DNA of 64,000 nucleotides from Rhodoplanes sp. Z2-YC6860 (GTDB taxonomy: Bacteria > Pseudomonadota > Alphaproteobacteria > Rhizobiales > Xanthobacteraceae): NCBI RefSeq assembly GCF_001579845.1, contig NZ_CP007440.1, positions 3,742,029 to 3,806,028 on the forward strand, given 5' to 3'. How positions within the stretch are numbered: the stretch's first letter is position 1; every line of letters begins with the position of its first letter. The translations under genes were made by a program, and so were the position numbers. The notes under the pieces are model-generated. The model was given only the letters and a program-made list of their open reading frames with translations. It had not been told where the DNA came from and made no database searches. Positions 26,867-35,779 of this stretch are shown here, one piece after another.

Positions 26867-27226
26867 ATGGAGTGGGGCCGGATTCTAAGAATCGCGATCG
26901 CGCTCTCGGCGGCCTACGCCGTGGCGCTGCAAGCGCTGTTTTTGTCCTTCATTCCGGTACCGGCCGCGGCGCTGACAGATTCGAGTCTGGTGCTATGCGC
27001 CTATCAAGACGCCGACGGCACCGGACATCCGGAGCAGCATCAGGTCCCTTGCGTCGCGATCTGTGCCGCTATGGGGCATGGGATCAGTGGCGCTGTCCCG
27101 CCGCTGGTGACCGAGTTTCTCGTCCCGAACCTGATTGCGACGGCCGTCGAACCGTTCGCGTATTGGGTGGTGCCGGTGCTTGTCGAAGGGCGCCCGCAGA
27201 ACTCGCGCGGCCCTCCGCTCATCTGA
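26867..27226 (+). CDS. Small membrane protein next to a copper chaperone, function unknown
   Basis: A 119-residue protein with an N-terminal membrane segment (LRIAIALSAAYAVALQALFLSF), a loop containing LCAYQDADG and HQVPCVAICAAMGHG with three Cys and two His, and a second hydrophobic stretch near the end. It is followed 63 bases later by the PCu(A)C copper chaperone gene. The Cys/His loop and the neighbour suggest metal handling, possibly the DUF2946-type group, but this is a guess. ATG 26867 was chosen because the upstream extension of the frame is Arg-rich and lacks family character. Confidence 0.6.
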   Translation: MEWGRILRIAIALSAAYAVALQALFLSFIPVPAAALTDSSLVLCAYQDADGTGHPEQHQVPCVAICAAMGHGISGAVPPLVTEFLVPNLIATAVEPFAYWVVPVLVEGRPQNSRGPPLI

Positions 27227-27289
27227 ATTTCAACCGCAATCGCTAGTCCGCGCGCACGGGCGCGCATCATCCTATTGGAGTAAAGCCTC

Positions 27290-27793
27290 ATGAAATCCGC
27301 ACTGTCGGCCGTCACGCTGGCCATCTCTCTGGCCCTCGCCGCATCGGCGGCCTCTGCCCACGAATACAAAGCCGGTTCGATCGAGATCAAACATCCCTGG
27401 TCGCGCGCCACGCCCAAGGGCGCGACGGTGGCCGGCGGCTACATGAAGCTCACCAACACCGGCGCGACACCGGACCGCCTGATCGGCGGTTCGACTGAGA
27501 TTGCCGGCAAATTCGAAATCCACGAGATGTCGATGGACAATGGCGTGATGAAGATGCGGCCGCTGGTCGACGGCGTCGAGATCAAGCCGGGCGAAACCGT
27601 CGAGTTCAAGCCCGGCGGCTACCACCTGATGTTCGTCGGGATCACGCAGCCCGTCGCGCAGGGCAAGCGCGTCAAGGGCACGCTCGAATTCGAGAAGGCC
27701 GGCAAGGTCGATGTCGAATACGCGATCGAGCCGATCGGCGGCACACCCAAGGGCGAAGACGCCGGCCATGGCGGCATGCACATGAACCACTGA
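27290..27793 (+). CDS. Periplasmic copper chaperone PCu(A)C
   Basis: A 167-residue periplasmic protein. The signal peptide ends ASAASAHEYK; the mature cupredoxin-like fold shows HPWSRATPKGATVAGGYM, then HEMSMDNGVMKMRP and GGYHLMF, the H(M)x10Mx21HxM copper(I) site that supplies copper to cytochrome oxidase CuA centres. A C-terminal HGGMHMNH tail adds further Met/His ligands. TTGGAGT precedes the ATG by about ten bases. It is probably co-transcribed with the small membrane protein upstream. Senc/ScoI partners are absent from the window. Confidence 0.92.
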   Translation: MKSALSAVTLAISLALAASAASAHEYKAGSIEIKHPWSRATPKGATVAGGYMKLTNTGATPDRLIGGSTEIAGKFEIHEMSMDNGVMKMRPLVDGVEIKPGETVEFKPGGYHLMFVGITQPVAQGKRVKGTLEFEKAGKVDVEYAIEPIGGTPKGEDAGHGGMHMNH

Positions 27794-29209
27794 CTACGAC
27801 GACGAACCGCGGTAGCCCGGGATGAAGTCGGCCATGTTGATCGACTGATATCCGGGCACCGCGATCTCGTCCGGGTAGTTGGCCTTTCGGGTGGCATCGA
27901 TCCCCATCTTGGTGACGAGGTTCGAGCCGCCGGCCGGATCGTACGAGGCCGGATCGAGCGGCGAGCCCTTGGCGTAGGGCACCATGAAGGTGTCGGTATC
28001 GGCGCGCACGCGCGTCGCGATCGCGTGCCACACATCTGTATCGCTGTTGATGTCGACGTCGTGGTCGACCACCACGACGAACTTCAGGAACGGATCGGCG
28101 ACGAAGGCCGCCATGGCGGCGAGCTTGGCTTCGCCCTCCTGCATCTTCTCGAGAGCAATGTAGCAGATGAAGCGGAAGCGCCCGGAACGGGGCACGTTTA
28201 CGCCGCGTACGGTGGGGCAGGCAATTTTCACCGTGTCCTCGATGAAGCTCGTGCGGATCAGGCCGGACAGCAGAAGATTGTCGGCGTGGCCGACGAAGGC
28301 GTTCTGATAGAGCGGGTTCTTGCGCCGCGTGATCGCCTTGATCTCCAGCACCGGATTCATGCGCTGCGGCCCGTAGGTGCCGGGATATTCGCCGAACGGC
28401 GCTTCCAGCCGGCGCTCGACGGGACGGATCTCGCATTCCAGCACCATTTCGGCATTGGCCGGCACGTCGAGCGGAATGGTCTTGCAGCGCACGAGCGGCA
28501 CCGCCTGCTGCAACATGCCGCCCGCGATCTTGATCTCGTCGGAGTCGAGCGTCGAGAAGCAGAGACTGCCGATGAAGAACGCCGGATGGTGCCCGATCAC
28601 GATCGCGACAGGACAAGGCAACCCGCGCTTCTCGTATTTCTTCCAGATGATGTTGCCGTCGGCGGTTTCGGAAAGCTGTACGCCGAGCAGGTTCTTGTCG
28701 TGCACCATATGGCGGTAGATGCCGACGTTGTTGATGCCGGTTTCCGGATCGCGCATCACCGCGAGTCCCGCGGTGATGTACTTGCCGGCATCCTTCTCGT
28801 GATAGGTGCAGATCGGCATGTCCTCGACGTTGACGTCCTTGCCGAGGAAGACCTCCTCATGCACCGGCGCTTCCGTGACCATCACGGGATCGACCGGATT
28901 GGCCTGGCGTGCCGCGCATTCCTTGACGAACGCCTTGACGTCGCCGCTCTCCATGCCGAGCGCCAGGCGCAGCCGCTCGAAGCTCGCATGCATGTTCGCG
29001 ACGAGCGGCATGGTCGAGCCTTTGACGTTCTCGAAGATCACCAGCGGAAATTTGCCGTCACGCTCCAGCCGCTCGATGATGCCGGAGACGCCGAATTTCG
29101 GATCGACTTCCTTTGTGATCCGCACCACCTGCTCGGGATGCTCCTTTTCGAGAAACTCGATGAAGCCGCGCAGGTCGGGCGTGTAGGGGGAGTTCGACGG
29201 AAAGCTCAT
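27794..29209 (-). CDS. UbiD family decarboxylase (prenylated-FMN dependent)
   Basis: A 471-residue UbiD-like enzyme for reversible decarboxylation of aromatic or unsaturated acids with prenyl-FMN made by a UbiX-type protein. MVLECEI and RLEAPFGEYPG contain the catalytic Glu residues, and NNVGIYRHMV, FFIGSLCFS and LVRCKTIPLDVP follow the family. ATG 29209 was chosen since DLRGFIEFLE, the normal N-terminal helix, follows directly; the frame runs 27 codons further upstream without family character. No ubiX is adjacent. Residues do not tell whether the substrate is a hydroxybenzoate, gallate-like or other acid. Confidence 0.88.
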   Translation of the reverse strand: MSFPSNSPYTPDLRGFIEFLEKEHPEQVVRITKEVDPKFGVSGIIERLERDGKFPLVIFENVKGSTMPLVANMHASFERLRLALGMESGDVKAFVKECAARQANPVDPVMVTEAPVHEEVFLGKDVNVEDMPICTYHEKDAGKYITAGLAVMRDPETGINNVGIYRHMVHDKNLLGVQLSETADGNIIWKKYEKRGLPCPVAIVIGHHPAFFIGSLCFSTLDSDEIKIAGGMLQQAVPLVRCKTIPLDVPANAEMVLECEIRPVERRLEAPFGEYPGTYGPQRMNPVLEIKAITRRKNPLYQNAFVGHADNLLLSGLIRTSFIEDTVKIACPTVRGVNVPRSGRFRFICYIALEKMQEGEAKLAAMAAFVADPFLKFVVVVDHDVDINSDTDVWHAIATRVRADTDTFMVPYAKGSPLDPASYDPAGGSNLVTKMGIDATRKANYPDEIAVPGYQSINMADFIPGYRGSSS

Positions 29210-29323
29210 CAGTTGGTCTCGGTTTACGTTTCTTCGGTGCCGGGCAGGCGCGCAAACATAGCCTCCCGGGATGTGCTTGGCTGCATCCAAAGACGGGCAG
29301 GGCTGCGCACGGATTGCAGAGCG

Positions 29324-29956
29324 CTACGGCAGGCTCGTGAAGATCAGCCGGAAGACGCCCTGGCGCAGCGGCACAACGGTGTCGCGCGGGAGACCGAGGC
29401 ATTCGTCGGCTTGCAGGCCTGCGACATTCTGCTCGGATGTGGCTTCGACCAGCAGCACGAAAGGCAGCGCCAGATCGTCCGGCCGGGTCGGCTTGGCGCT
29501 GGTCTTGGCCGCGGCATCGAGCCTCAGAAGGTGCGCGGCCACGATGCCGTCGCGCTGGACCAGCCGAGCGATGGCCTCTCCGCTCGTTGACATGTGCGGC
29601 GCGTCGAAACCGATCGCCGCGAGCACCGCGCCTTCGCCATAATCCGCGCGCGCGACGACCGACAGGATTGTCTTCGAGGCATTGCCGAACTGCGGCACGA
29701 AATGCCTGCTCTCGGAATCGAGATTGTCCAGCAGTGCGCGGTACGGCAGCGTCGTGAGCGCTGCCGCCGATGCGAGATCATACAGCGCGATGAACTTCGG
29801 TCCGCCGCTGAGCGCCGCAAACCGCCGCGCCCGGAGGAAGCCGGGCAGGCCCGGCACCCGCTCCGGGATGTGGCGGCGGTTGTACCATTCGTGAAAGGCA
29901 GCCTCGTCGCTGCCGCGATAGTCGTTCCAGAGCAGCAGCGCGCTTTCGCCGCGCAT
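29324..29956 (-). CDS. DUF4286-like protein (EthD/dabB-type ferredoxin fold), function unknown
   Basis: A 210-residue protein with two short alpha-beta barrel-like repeats. The first holds DEAAFHEWYNRRHIPERVPGLPGFLRARRF, the Trp-Tyr...His...PGF..ARR pattern of the dimeric ferredoxin-like DUF4286/EthD group, found beside aromatic and terpenoid breakdown genes. The second half (LLRLDAAAKT, LPFVLLVEATSEQN) looks like a degenerate repeat. ATG 29956 was chosen; upstream codons are Arg/Cys-rich noise. It starts 7 bases after the AhpD-type gene, so the two form an operon that leads toward ubiD. The biochemical role is unknown. Confidence 0.7.
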   Translation of the reverse strand: MRGESALLLWNDYRGSDEAAFHEWYNRRHIPERVPGLPGFLRARRFAALSGGPKFIALYDLASAAALTTLPYRALLDNLDSESRHFVPQFGNASKTILSVVARADYGEGAVLAAIGFDAPHMSTSGEAIARLVQRDGIVAAHLLRLDAAAKTSAKPTRPDDLALPFVLLVEATSEQNVAGLQADECLGLPRDTVVPLRQGVFRLIFTSLP

Positions 29957-29963
29957 TCGCGCC

Positions 29964-30578
29964 TTACGGCTCCTTGAACGGCAGCGGCATCTCGGCCGGA
30001 ATCTCGGCACGGAACACGTTGAGCGTCATCGAGATCAGCGCGTAGTAGCCGCAGATGCCGACGAGCTCGACCATGCCGGCGTCGCCGAACAGGCCGTGCA
30101 GCTTCTTGTAGGTTTTGTCGCTGACGCGGCGGGTCTTGTAGAGCTCTTTCACGAAATCGAGGATGGCGAGCTCATCCTTCTTCGCGGACTTCGGCGTGCG
30201 GCCGGCTTGGATCGCCTTGATGGTCTCGGGGCTGACGCCGGCCTTCTCGGCTTGCGGCGCATGCGCCACCCACTCGTAATGCGCCTTCCACAAGTGCGCG
30301 GTGGCAAGGATCGCGGTCTCCGATTGCCGCGGCGACAGCGAGGTCTTATAGCGCACGTGAGCGCCGACCGCTTGGGCGAGCATGCCGAGGTCGGGCGCAT
30401 TCAGCCAAATCTGGAACGGACCGGTGAGCTTCTTGCGGATGCCGCGGGGGCCCGAATAGATCGCGTCGCGCAGCGATTTCTGCACGGCGCTCATCTGCTC
30501 GTCGCCGATTTCCGTGAGCCGGTAGCTCGGGCGCTTGGCAGCCTTGGTTGCCTTCTTGGCAGCACGCTTCTTGGCCAT
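29964..30578 (-). CDS. Carboxymuconolactone decarboxylase (AhpD-like) family protein
   Basis: A 204-residue all-helical protein. After a Lys/Ala-rich start come WLNAPDLGMLAQAVGAHVRY, SPRQSETAILATAHLWKAHYEWVAH and ELVGICGYYALISMTLNVF, the CMD-fold pattern of proteins near 4-carboxymuconolactone decarboxylase. It lacks the CxxC of AhpD. With DUF4286-like and UbiD-type genes downstream on the same strand, a part in aromatic acid metabolism is likely. ATG 30578 was chosen because the upstream extension overlaps the divergent flavoprotein gene and has no family character. Confidence 0.85.
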   Translation of the reverse strand: MAKKRAAKKATKAAKRPSYRLTEIGDEQMSAVQKSLRDAIYSGPRGIRKKLTGPFQIWLNAPDLGMLAQAVGAHVRYKTSLSPRQSETAILATAHLWKAHYEWVAHAPQAEKAGVSPETIKAIQAGRTPKSAKKDELAILDFVKELYKTRRVSDKTYKKLHGLFGDAGMVELVGICGYYALISMTLNVFRAEIPAEMPLPFKEP

Positions 30579-30707
30579 AGTTCGAGTCTCTTGGGGTTTC
30601 CAGAAATTGAATTCGTTGGCTGCCGGGGAGGGCAGCGGCAGGGAGCGGCCTTTGTAACACGACGGTGACGGCTTGCTCCAGGACCGTTCGCGTTGGACAG
30701 TGTCCAG

Positions 30708-31907
30708 ATGACAAGCGGTGTTCTTATTCTCGGGGCGGGGCAGGCTGCGGCGCAGCTTGCCATCAGCCTGCGTCAGGACGGCTATGGCGCGCCGATCCGC
30801 ATGGTCGGCGACGAGCCGTACGCGCCCTACCAGCGGCCGCCATTGTCCAAGGCCTATCTGAAGGAGAAAGCGTCGATCGAGACGCTGCACCTGCGGGCCG
30901 AGCATTATTGGGCCGACCATCAGGTGGCGCTGGAGCTTGGCGTGCCGGTCAAGGCGGTCGAACTCGCCGGCAAGCAGGCCACGCTCGGCGATGGTCGGAG
31001 CTTCTCCTACGACACGCTGGTGTTTGCGACCGGTACGCGGGCACGGGATCTGCCGCTGCCGGGCATCAAGCTCGATGGCGTGTTCTCGCTGCGCAAGATC
31101 GACGATGTGCGGCGGCTGCGCCCGGCGCTCGATAACGCGCGGCGCATCGTCATCATCGGGGCGGGCTATATCGGGCTCGAGGTTGCAGCCGTGCTGCGCC
31201 AGGAGGGGCGTGAGGCGACCGTGGTCGAGGCCGAGGCGCGGGTGATGAAGCGCGTCGCTGGCGAGGAGGTCTCGGCCTATTTCGACAAGCTGCACCGCTC
31301 GCGTGGCGTCGAGATCCGGCTGGGCGCAAGGCTTGCGGCGATCGAAGGCGAGGGCCGCGCCAGCGGCGTGGCGCTCACGTCGGGTGAGAAAATCCCCGCC
31401 GATCTGGTGCTGGTTGCGACCGGCGCGCGCGCCAATGACGATCTCGCCGTCGCTGCCGGACTTCCCTGCGAAGACGGTATTCTGGTCGATGACTTTGCCC
31501 GGGTGGCGCCCGACGTCTATGCGATCGGCGATTGCGCGCGTTTCGTCTCGCACCGCTATGGACGCAAGATCCGCCTGGAATGCGTACAGAACGCCGTCGA
31601 CCAGGCCAAAGCAGCAGCGGCTTCGATCATCGGCAAGCCCGTGCCTTACGATCCGGTGCCGTGGTTCTGGTCGGATCAGTACGAAACCAAGCTCCAGATC
31701 ACCGGCTTGCTCGATGGCTACGACGCGAGCGAGACGGTAGGCAATCCGACCGAGAACAAATTCTCGGTCGAGTACAAGAAGGCCGGCAAGCTGATCGCGG
31801 TCGACGCCATCAACGATGGCCGCGCCCACATGCTCGGCCGTCGTCGGATCGCGGCGGATCTGCCGGAACGAAGCGGCCTGCTTCAAAGCGGAAGCGCGCG
31901 GGAGTAG
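30708..31907 (+). CDS. FAD-dependent ferredoxin/rhodocoxin reductase-like flavoprotein
   Basis: A 399-residue pyridine-nucleotide-disulphide-type oxidoreductase of the putidaredoxin/rhodocoxin/BphA4 group, which passes electrons from NAD(P)H to a ferredoxin for P450s or ring-hydroxylating dioxygenases. Visible are the FAD loop VLILGAGQAAAQLA, PYQRPPLSKAYL, the NAD loop IVIIGAGYIGLEVA and VYAIGDCARF, then the C-terminal domain with PWFWSDQYETKLQI. ATG 30708 was preferred to a TTG at 30693. No ferredoxin or oxygenase lies beside it; the window's Rieske dioxygenase 30 kb away lacks its own reductase. Confidence 0.92.
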   Translation: MTSGVLILGAGQAAAQLAISLRQDGYGAPIRMVGDEPYAPYQRPPLSKAYLKEKASIETLHLRAEHYWADHQVALELGVPVKAVELAGKQATLGDGRSFSYDTLVFATGTRARDLPLPGIKLDGVFSLRKIDDVRRLRPALDNARRIVIIGAGYIGLEVAAVLRQEGREATVVEAEARVMKRVAGEEVSAYFDKLHRSRGVEIRLGARLAAIEGEGRASGVALTSGEKIPADLVLVATGARANDDLAVAAGLPCEDGILVDDFARVAPDVYAIGDCARFVSHRYGRKIRLECVQNAVDQAKAAAASIIGKPVPYDPVPWFWSDQYETKLQITGLLDGYDASETVGNPTENKFSVEYKKAGKLIAVDAINDGRAHMLGRRRIAADLPERSGLLQSGSARE

Positions 31908-31937
31908 GGTTGTCGATCGATCAGGGAGTGGCACTCC

Positions 31938-33080
31938 GTGAAAGCGCAGTTTCTTAAAGCGCAGGTCTTTGCAATCATGATGTCACTCGACGTCAGCTCA
32001 TCCGTCACCGCAGGCACGTTCGTCTACGTTTCCAATGCCGACGATGGCGACATCGGGATTTACGCGGCCCAGGCGGATGGATCATTGAAGCCGGGACAGC
32101 GTTTCAAGGCGGCGAAGCTGGTCATGCCGATGGCCGTCAGTCCGGACAAGCGTTTCCTGATCGCCGCGGCCCGCTCGAAGCCGTACCAGGCCCACAGCTT
32201 TAGCATCGACAAGGCCTCCGGGGCGCTCAACCCCGTCGGCGCTGGACCTTTGGCGGAAAGCTATCCGTACATCACGTTCGATCGAACCGGACGGTTTCTG
32301 CTTGGTGCGTCCTATGGCGCCCATCAGGTCGGTGTGAATCCGGTTGGCGCGGACGGCAAGGTCGGCGAGCCCATCCAGGTGATCCCGACGGCGCGAAATG
32401 CGCACTCGATCCGCATCGACAACACCAACCGCTTCGTGTTCGTGCCGCATCTTGGCACCGATCAGGTGTTCCAGTTCGTCTTCGACGAGACGACCGGACG
32501 GTTGACGGCCAACACCCCGCCGGTCCTTCAGCTCAAGCAGGGCACCGGGCCGCGCCACATCGTCGTTTCCGCGGATAACCGCTTCGCCTACCTGCTCAGC
32601 GAGATGGTCGGCACGGTGACGACGCTGGCGCTTGACGCCAGCACCGGCGCGCTCAAGGAGATCGATTCCGTGTCGGTCTTGCCGGCGGACACCAAGCTTG
32701 GCCCCGGCTTGCCGCGCGGCGCCGTCGGTGCGCCCGGCGCGCCGCAACGGAACACCGACAACGACATCTGGGCGTCCGATCTGCATCTGACGCCGAACGG
32801 CCGCTTTCTCTACGCCGCGGAGCGTACGTCGAGCACGATTGCGGCCTTCCGCGTCGATCAAGCGAGCGGCAAGCTCACCTATCTGGGCAGCACGCCGACC
32901 GAGAAGCAGCCCCGCGGATTCAACATCGATCCCGCCGGCCGCTTTGTCGTCGTGTCCGGTGAACTGTCGGACATGATCGCATCCTACGCGATCGACGCCG
33001 ACACGGGTGTGCTGAAGCCTGTTGGACGCTATCCGACGGGCAAGGGCTCGAACTGGGTCGAAATCGTCGCGTTCGAATGA
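31938..33080 (+). CDS. Lactonase family beta-propeller protein (6-phosphogluconolactonase-like)
   Basis: A 380-residue exported seven-bladed propeller of the YbhE/Pgl lactonase family. An N-terminal signal-like segment ends SVTAGTFVYV; repeated blades show FVYVSNADDG, PDKRFLIAAA, RFVFVPHLGTDQVFQF, GTGPRHIVVSADNRFAYLLSE and GRFLYAAERTSSTIAAF. Start GTG 31938 has GGGAG nine bases upstream. Cytosolic members hydrolyse 6-phosphogluconolactone; secreted ones may act on other lactones such as muconolactone-type compounds. The actual substrate is not readable. Confidence 0.87.
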   Translation: MKAQFLKAQVFAIMMSLDVSSSVTAGTFVYVSNADDGDIGIYAAQADGSLKPGQRFKAAKLVMPMAVSPDKRFLIAAARSKPYQAHSFSIDKASGALNPVGAGPLAESYPYITFDRTGRFLLGASYGAHQVGVNPVGADGKVGEPIQVIPTARNAHSIRIDNTNRFVFVPHLGTDQVFQFVFDETTGRLTANTPPVLQLKQGTGPRHIVVSADNRFAYLLSEMVGTVTTLALDASTGALKEIDSVSVLPADTKLGPGLPRGAVGAPGAPQRNTDNDIWASDLHLTPNGRFLYAAERTSSTIAAFRVDQASGKLTYLGSTPTEKQPRGFNIDPAGRFVVVSGELSDMIASYAIDADTGVLKPVGRYPTGKGSNWVEIVAFE

Positions 33081-33098
33081 GTTTCCTTCGACGTCGGA

Positions 33099-33905
33099 TC
33101 AGGTCCCGACCGCCAGCGGCGCGTGCATCTTGCGCAGCATCGCGAGCACCGACAGCGCGACATTCTTGCCGGTCTTGGGATTTTCCGACGGGATGTTCTC
33201 GATCGACAGCGTGAAGCGCGCGCTGTCGGAGTCGACCTCGATGGTATGGCAGTTCCGCGTCATCGCCGGATCGGCATAGATGTCGATCATGGTGCGGTCC
33301 GGGCCGATGCCGGCCAGCGACAGCGCCGCCGCAACGTTTACGTTGGCCGGGAAGCCCGCCGCGGCCTCGCGCGCGGTGCCACTGAACACCAGCTTCGCGG
33401 TGTTCAGCCCCTCGACCGAGATGTTGTTCTTGACGAGATGGGGCGCACCGACGAGCCCGATCGGCGGCTTGCGGGTCGTCATCTTCACCGAGTGGATGGT
33501 GCCCTCAGCCGCGGCCGCGACCGCATCGAGCCCGAGCAATGCGCCGGTCGGCACGATGATGCGGCCGCCCTTGGCCTTGGCCAGATCGATCAGGTCCTGC
33601 CGTGGCAAAAGCGCGCCGCAGGACAGCACCATGACCTGCTTGCCGACTTCGAGCATGGGCCGGCAGATGCGCTCGATCAGCGCGGCTGGCGCACATTCGA
33701 CCGCGAGGTCAGCATGCTTGGGGAACTCTTCGAGCTCGACCACGGGGCAGTCGATCTTCTGTTCGTTGAGCCAGGTTCTCGCCTTGTCGGCGTTTCCGGT
33801 GGCGATGCAGGCGAGTGACAGGCCGGGGAGGCCGTCGGTGAGGCGACGCGCCACAGCGCGTCCGATGGCGCCAAGGCCGGCGATGGCGATACGGGTCTGA
33901 TTCAT
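33099..33905 (-). CDS. nadX: L-aspartate dehydrogenase
   Basis: A 268-residue NAD(P)-dependent enzyme converting aspartate to iminoaspartate, which can feed NAD synthesis. It has the Rossmann loop IAIAGLGAIGRAVARRL, ECAPAALIE, VLSCGALLPRQDL, PTGALLGLDAV, the PANVNVAAALSLAGIGPDRT block and NCHTIEVDSDSARF with the catalytic-type His. ATG 33905 was chosen because the Rossmann strand starts four residues later; the frame extends 24 codons upstream without conserved character. nadA and nadC are not adjacent. Its stop converges on the lactonase gene with 18 bases between. Confidence 0.9.
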   Translation of the reverse strand: MNQTRIAIAGLGAIGRAVARRLTDGLPGLSLACIATGNADKARTWLNEQKIDCPVVELEEFPKHADLAVECAPAALIERICRPMLEVGKQVMVLSCGALLPRQDLIDLAKAKGGRIIVPTGALLGLDAVAAAAEGTIHSVKMTTRKPPIGLVGAPHLVKNNISVEGLNTAKLVFSGTAREAAAGFPANVNVAAALSLAGIGPDRTMIDIYADPAMTRNCHTIEVDSDSARFTLSIENIPSENPKTGKNVALSVLAMLRKMHAPLAVGT

Positions 33906-34032
33906 GGGGGTACTTATGCCGAAGGCCGCGCCGTGCGGCAACGTTAGCCATTCCGCCAGCTTGACCGAGAGTTGCATCTAGACCATGTCTCGGCCAGGAC
34001 CCTCTACCAAAAACGTCAGATGGGAGACGCTC

Positions 34033-35010
34033 ATGGCACTGAAACTGATGGGCTTGGCTGTGGCCGGCCTAGTCGCGCTGACCGGCAGCGCATCCGCACA
34101 AAACTATCCGACCCGCCCGGTCACCATGGTTATCCCGTTCGCGGCCGGCGGCCCGACCGACGTGCTCGGCCGGGTGATGGCGGCGAAAATGAGCGATCCG
34201 CTGGGCCAGCAGGTGGTCGTTGAGAACGTCACCGGCGCGGGCGGTCAGACCGGCTCCAAGCGCGTCACCGATGCGCAGCCCGACGGCTACAACATCCTGA
34301 TCGGTACGGTCGGCACCCACGCCCAATCGCAGACGCTCTACAAGAAGCCGCTGTACAACGCGTCGACCGATTTCGCGCCGGTCGGCCTGATCGCGCAGGT
34401 GCCGATCATGCTGGTCGCGCGCAAGGATCTGCCGGTCAAGGACTTCAAGGAGTTCGTCGCCTACGCCAAGGCGAACCAGTCGAAGATGCAGTTCGGCTCC
34501 GCCGGCGCAGGCTCGGCGACGCATCTCGGTTGCGTGCTGCTCAACTACATCATCGGCGTCGACATCACCCACGTGCCGTATCGGGGCACCGGACCGGCGC
34601 TGCAGGATCTCGCCGGCGGACGTATCGACTATGTCTGCGAGATCGTCACCACGGCCAAACCGCAGGTCGACGGCGGCACGATCAAGGGGCTGGCGATGTT
34701 GGACACCAAACGCTCCAAGGCGCTGCCGGACATCCCGACCGCGGCAGAGCAAGGCACCAAGGATCTTGTCGCCTACACCTGGAACGCGATCTTCATGCCG
34801 AAGAACACGCCGGACGCCATCGTGAAGAAGGTCAACAGCGCGATGGTCGAGGCGATGCATTCCGAGGTCGTGAAGGACAAGCTCGGCGCCCTCGGGGCAG
34901 AGATCGTGCCGGACAATCAGACCTCGCCGGAGTATCTGGCCAAGCTCGTCAAGGACGAGACCGAGAAGTGGGCGAAGCCGATCAAGGCCAGCGGCGTTTC
35001 GGTCGATTGA
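34033..35010 (+). CDS. Tripartite tricarboxylate transporter substrate-binding protein (Bug family)
   Basis: A 325-residue periplasmic receptor. The signal ends GSASAQNYP; YPTRPVTMVIPFAAGGPTD, VVVENVTGAGGQTG and THVPYRGTGPALQDL mark the family, and the C-terminus closes with EKWAKPIKASGV. GGGAGA at 34022-34027 lies five bases before the ATG. It is a single-gene unit: a strong terminator begins 26 bases after its stop and the divergent aspartate dehydrogenase gene lies upstream. The closing motif is shared with other window receptors, but the ligand is unknown. Confidence 0.94.
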   Translation: MALKLMGLAVAGLVALTGSASAQNYPTRPVTMVIPFAAGGPTDVLGRVMAAKMSDPLGQQVVVENVTGAGGQTGSKRVTDAQPDGYNILIGTVGTHAQSQTLYKKPLYNASTDFAPVGLIAQVPIMLVARKDLPVKDFKEFVAYAKANQSKMQFGSAGAGSATHLGCVLLNYIIGVDITHVPYRGTGPALQDLAGGRIDYVCEIVTTAKPQVDGGTIKGLAMLDTKRSKALPDIPTAAEQGTKDLVAYTWNAIFMPKNTPDAIVKKVNSAMVEAMHSEVVKDKLGALGAEIVPDNQTSPEYLAKLVKDETEKWAKPIKASGVSVD

Positions 35011-35035
35011 GGCCGGCAAAATTGTTGGGTTGCAC

Positions 35036-35070
35036 GGGCGGGCGCTGCGGCGCCCGCCCAAATTTTTTGT
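35036..35070 (+). terminator. Rho-independent terminator after a TTT receptor gene
   Basis: A perfect 10-bp G/C stem (GGGCGGGCGC with GCGCCCGCCC), a TGCG loop and a run of six T, 25 bases after the receptor stop codon. It is one of the strongest terminators in the window. Confidence 0.93.
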
Positions 35071-35081
35071 AAGATGGTCCG

Positions 35082-35779
35082 ATGTCAGCACCCGCAGCGA
35101 AGCGCGCCACAATCGATGCCGGCAAGGCCGGCAAGGTCAGCGCGTTGTTGAACGCGCCAGGTAACGCCAGCGCCTGCTATGTTTTCGCCCACGGCGCAGG
35201 CGCCGGCATGTCGCACAAGTTCATGGAGGCCGCAGCCGCGGGTCTCGCCGAGCGCGGCATCGCGACGCTTCGCTACCAGTTCGCCTACATGGAGAAGGGC
35301 GGAAAGCGCCCCGATCCGCCGGCGCTCGCTCATGCGGTGGTCCGCGCCGCGGTCGCTTACGCAGCGGAACGCCTGCCTGGCCTTCCGCTGATTGCGGGTG
35401 GCAAGTCCTTCGGTGGCCGGATGACGTCGCAGGCCCAGGCGGCGGAGCCGCTGCCCGGTGTCCGCGGCTTGGCGTTTTCGGCTTTCCGCTGCACGCCGCA
35501 GGCAAACCCTCGGCAGACCGGGGCGAGCATCTAAAGCAGATCGATATCCCGATGCTGTTCCTGCAAGGCGACAAGGACAAACTCGCCGAGCTTTCGCTGC
35601 TGAAGCCTGTGGTGAAAAGCCTCGGCAAGCGCGCCACGCTGTGCCTCTTGCCGGACGCTGACCACTCGTTTCATGTCCCGGCGCGTTCGGGCCGCAACGA
35701 TGCCGATACCTTGGCAACGGCGCTCGACGCGTTCGCGGCGTGGTGCAAGCCGATCAGTTCTTCCCGAACACGCGCTTGA
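35082..35779 (+). pseudogene. Alpha/beta hydrolase (dienelactone-hydrolase/KANL3-Tex30 type), frameshifted
   Basis: The first frame (35082-35534) encodes VFAHGAGAGMSHKFME and the nucleophile elbow GGKSFGGRM, then reads GLAFSAFRC and soon stops. Switching frame by one base at the TTTT run (35474-35477) restores GFPLHAAGKPSADRGEHL, IPMLFLQGDKDKL with the acid, and DADHSFHVP with the catalytic His, to a stop at 35779. A single missing base therefore splits an otherwise complete hydrolase of about 230 residues. Either the gene is dead or the homopolymer was misread. The end overlaps the convergent purB stop. Confidence 0.85.

Noticed and set aside
30579-31934. N-terminal extension of the CMD-like frame (open from 31934 on the minus strand)
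   Set aside because: The extension is antisense to the FAD reductase gene and has no family character; the protein begins plausibly at ATG 30578.
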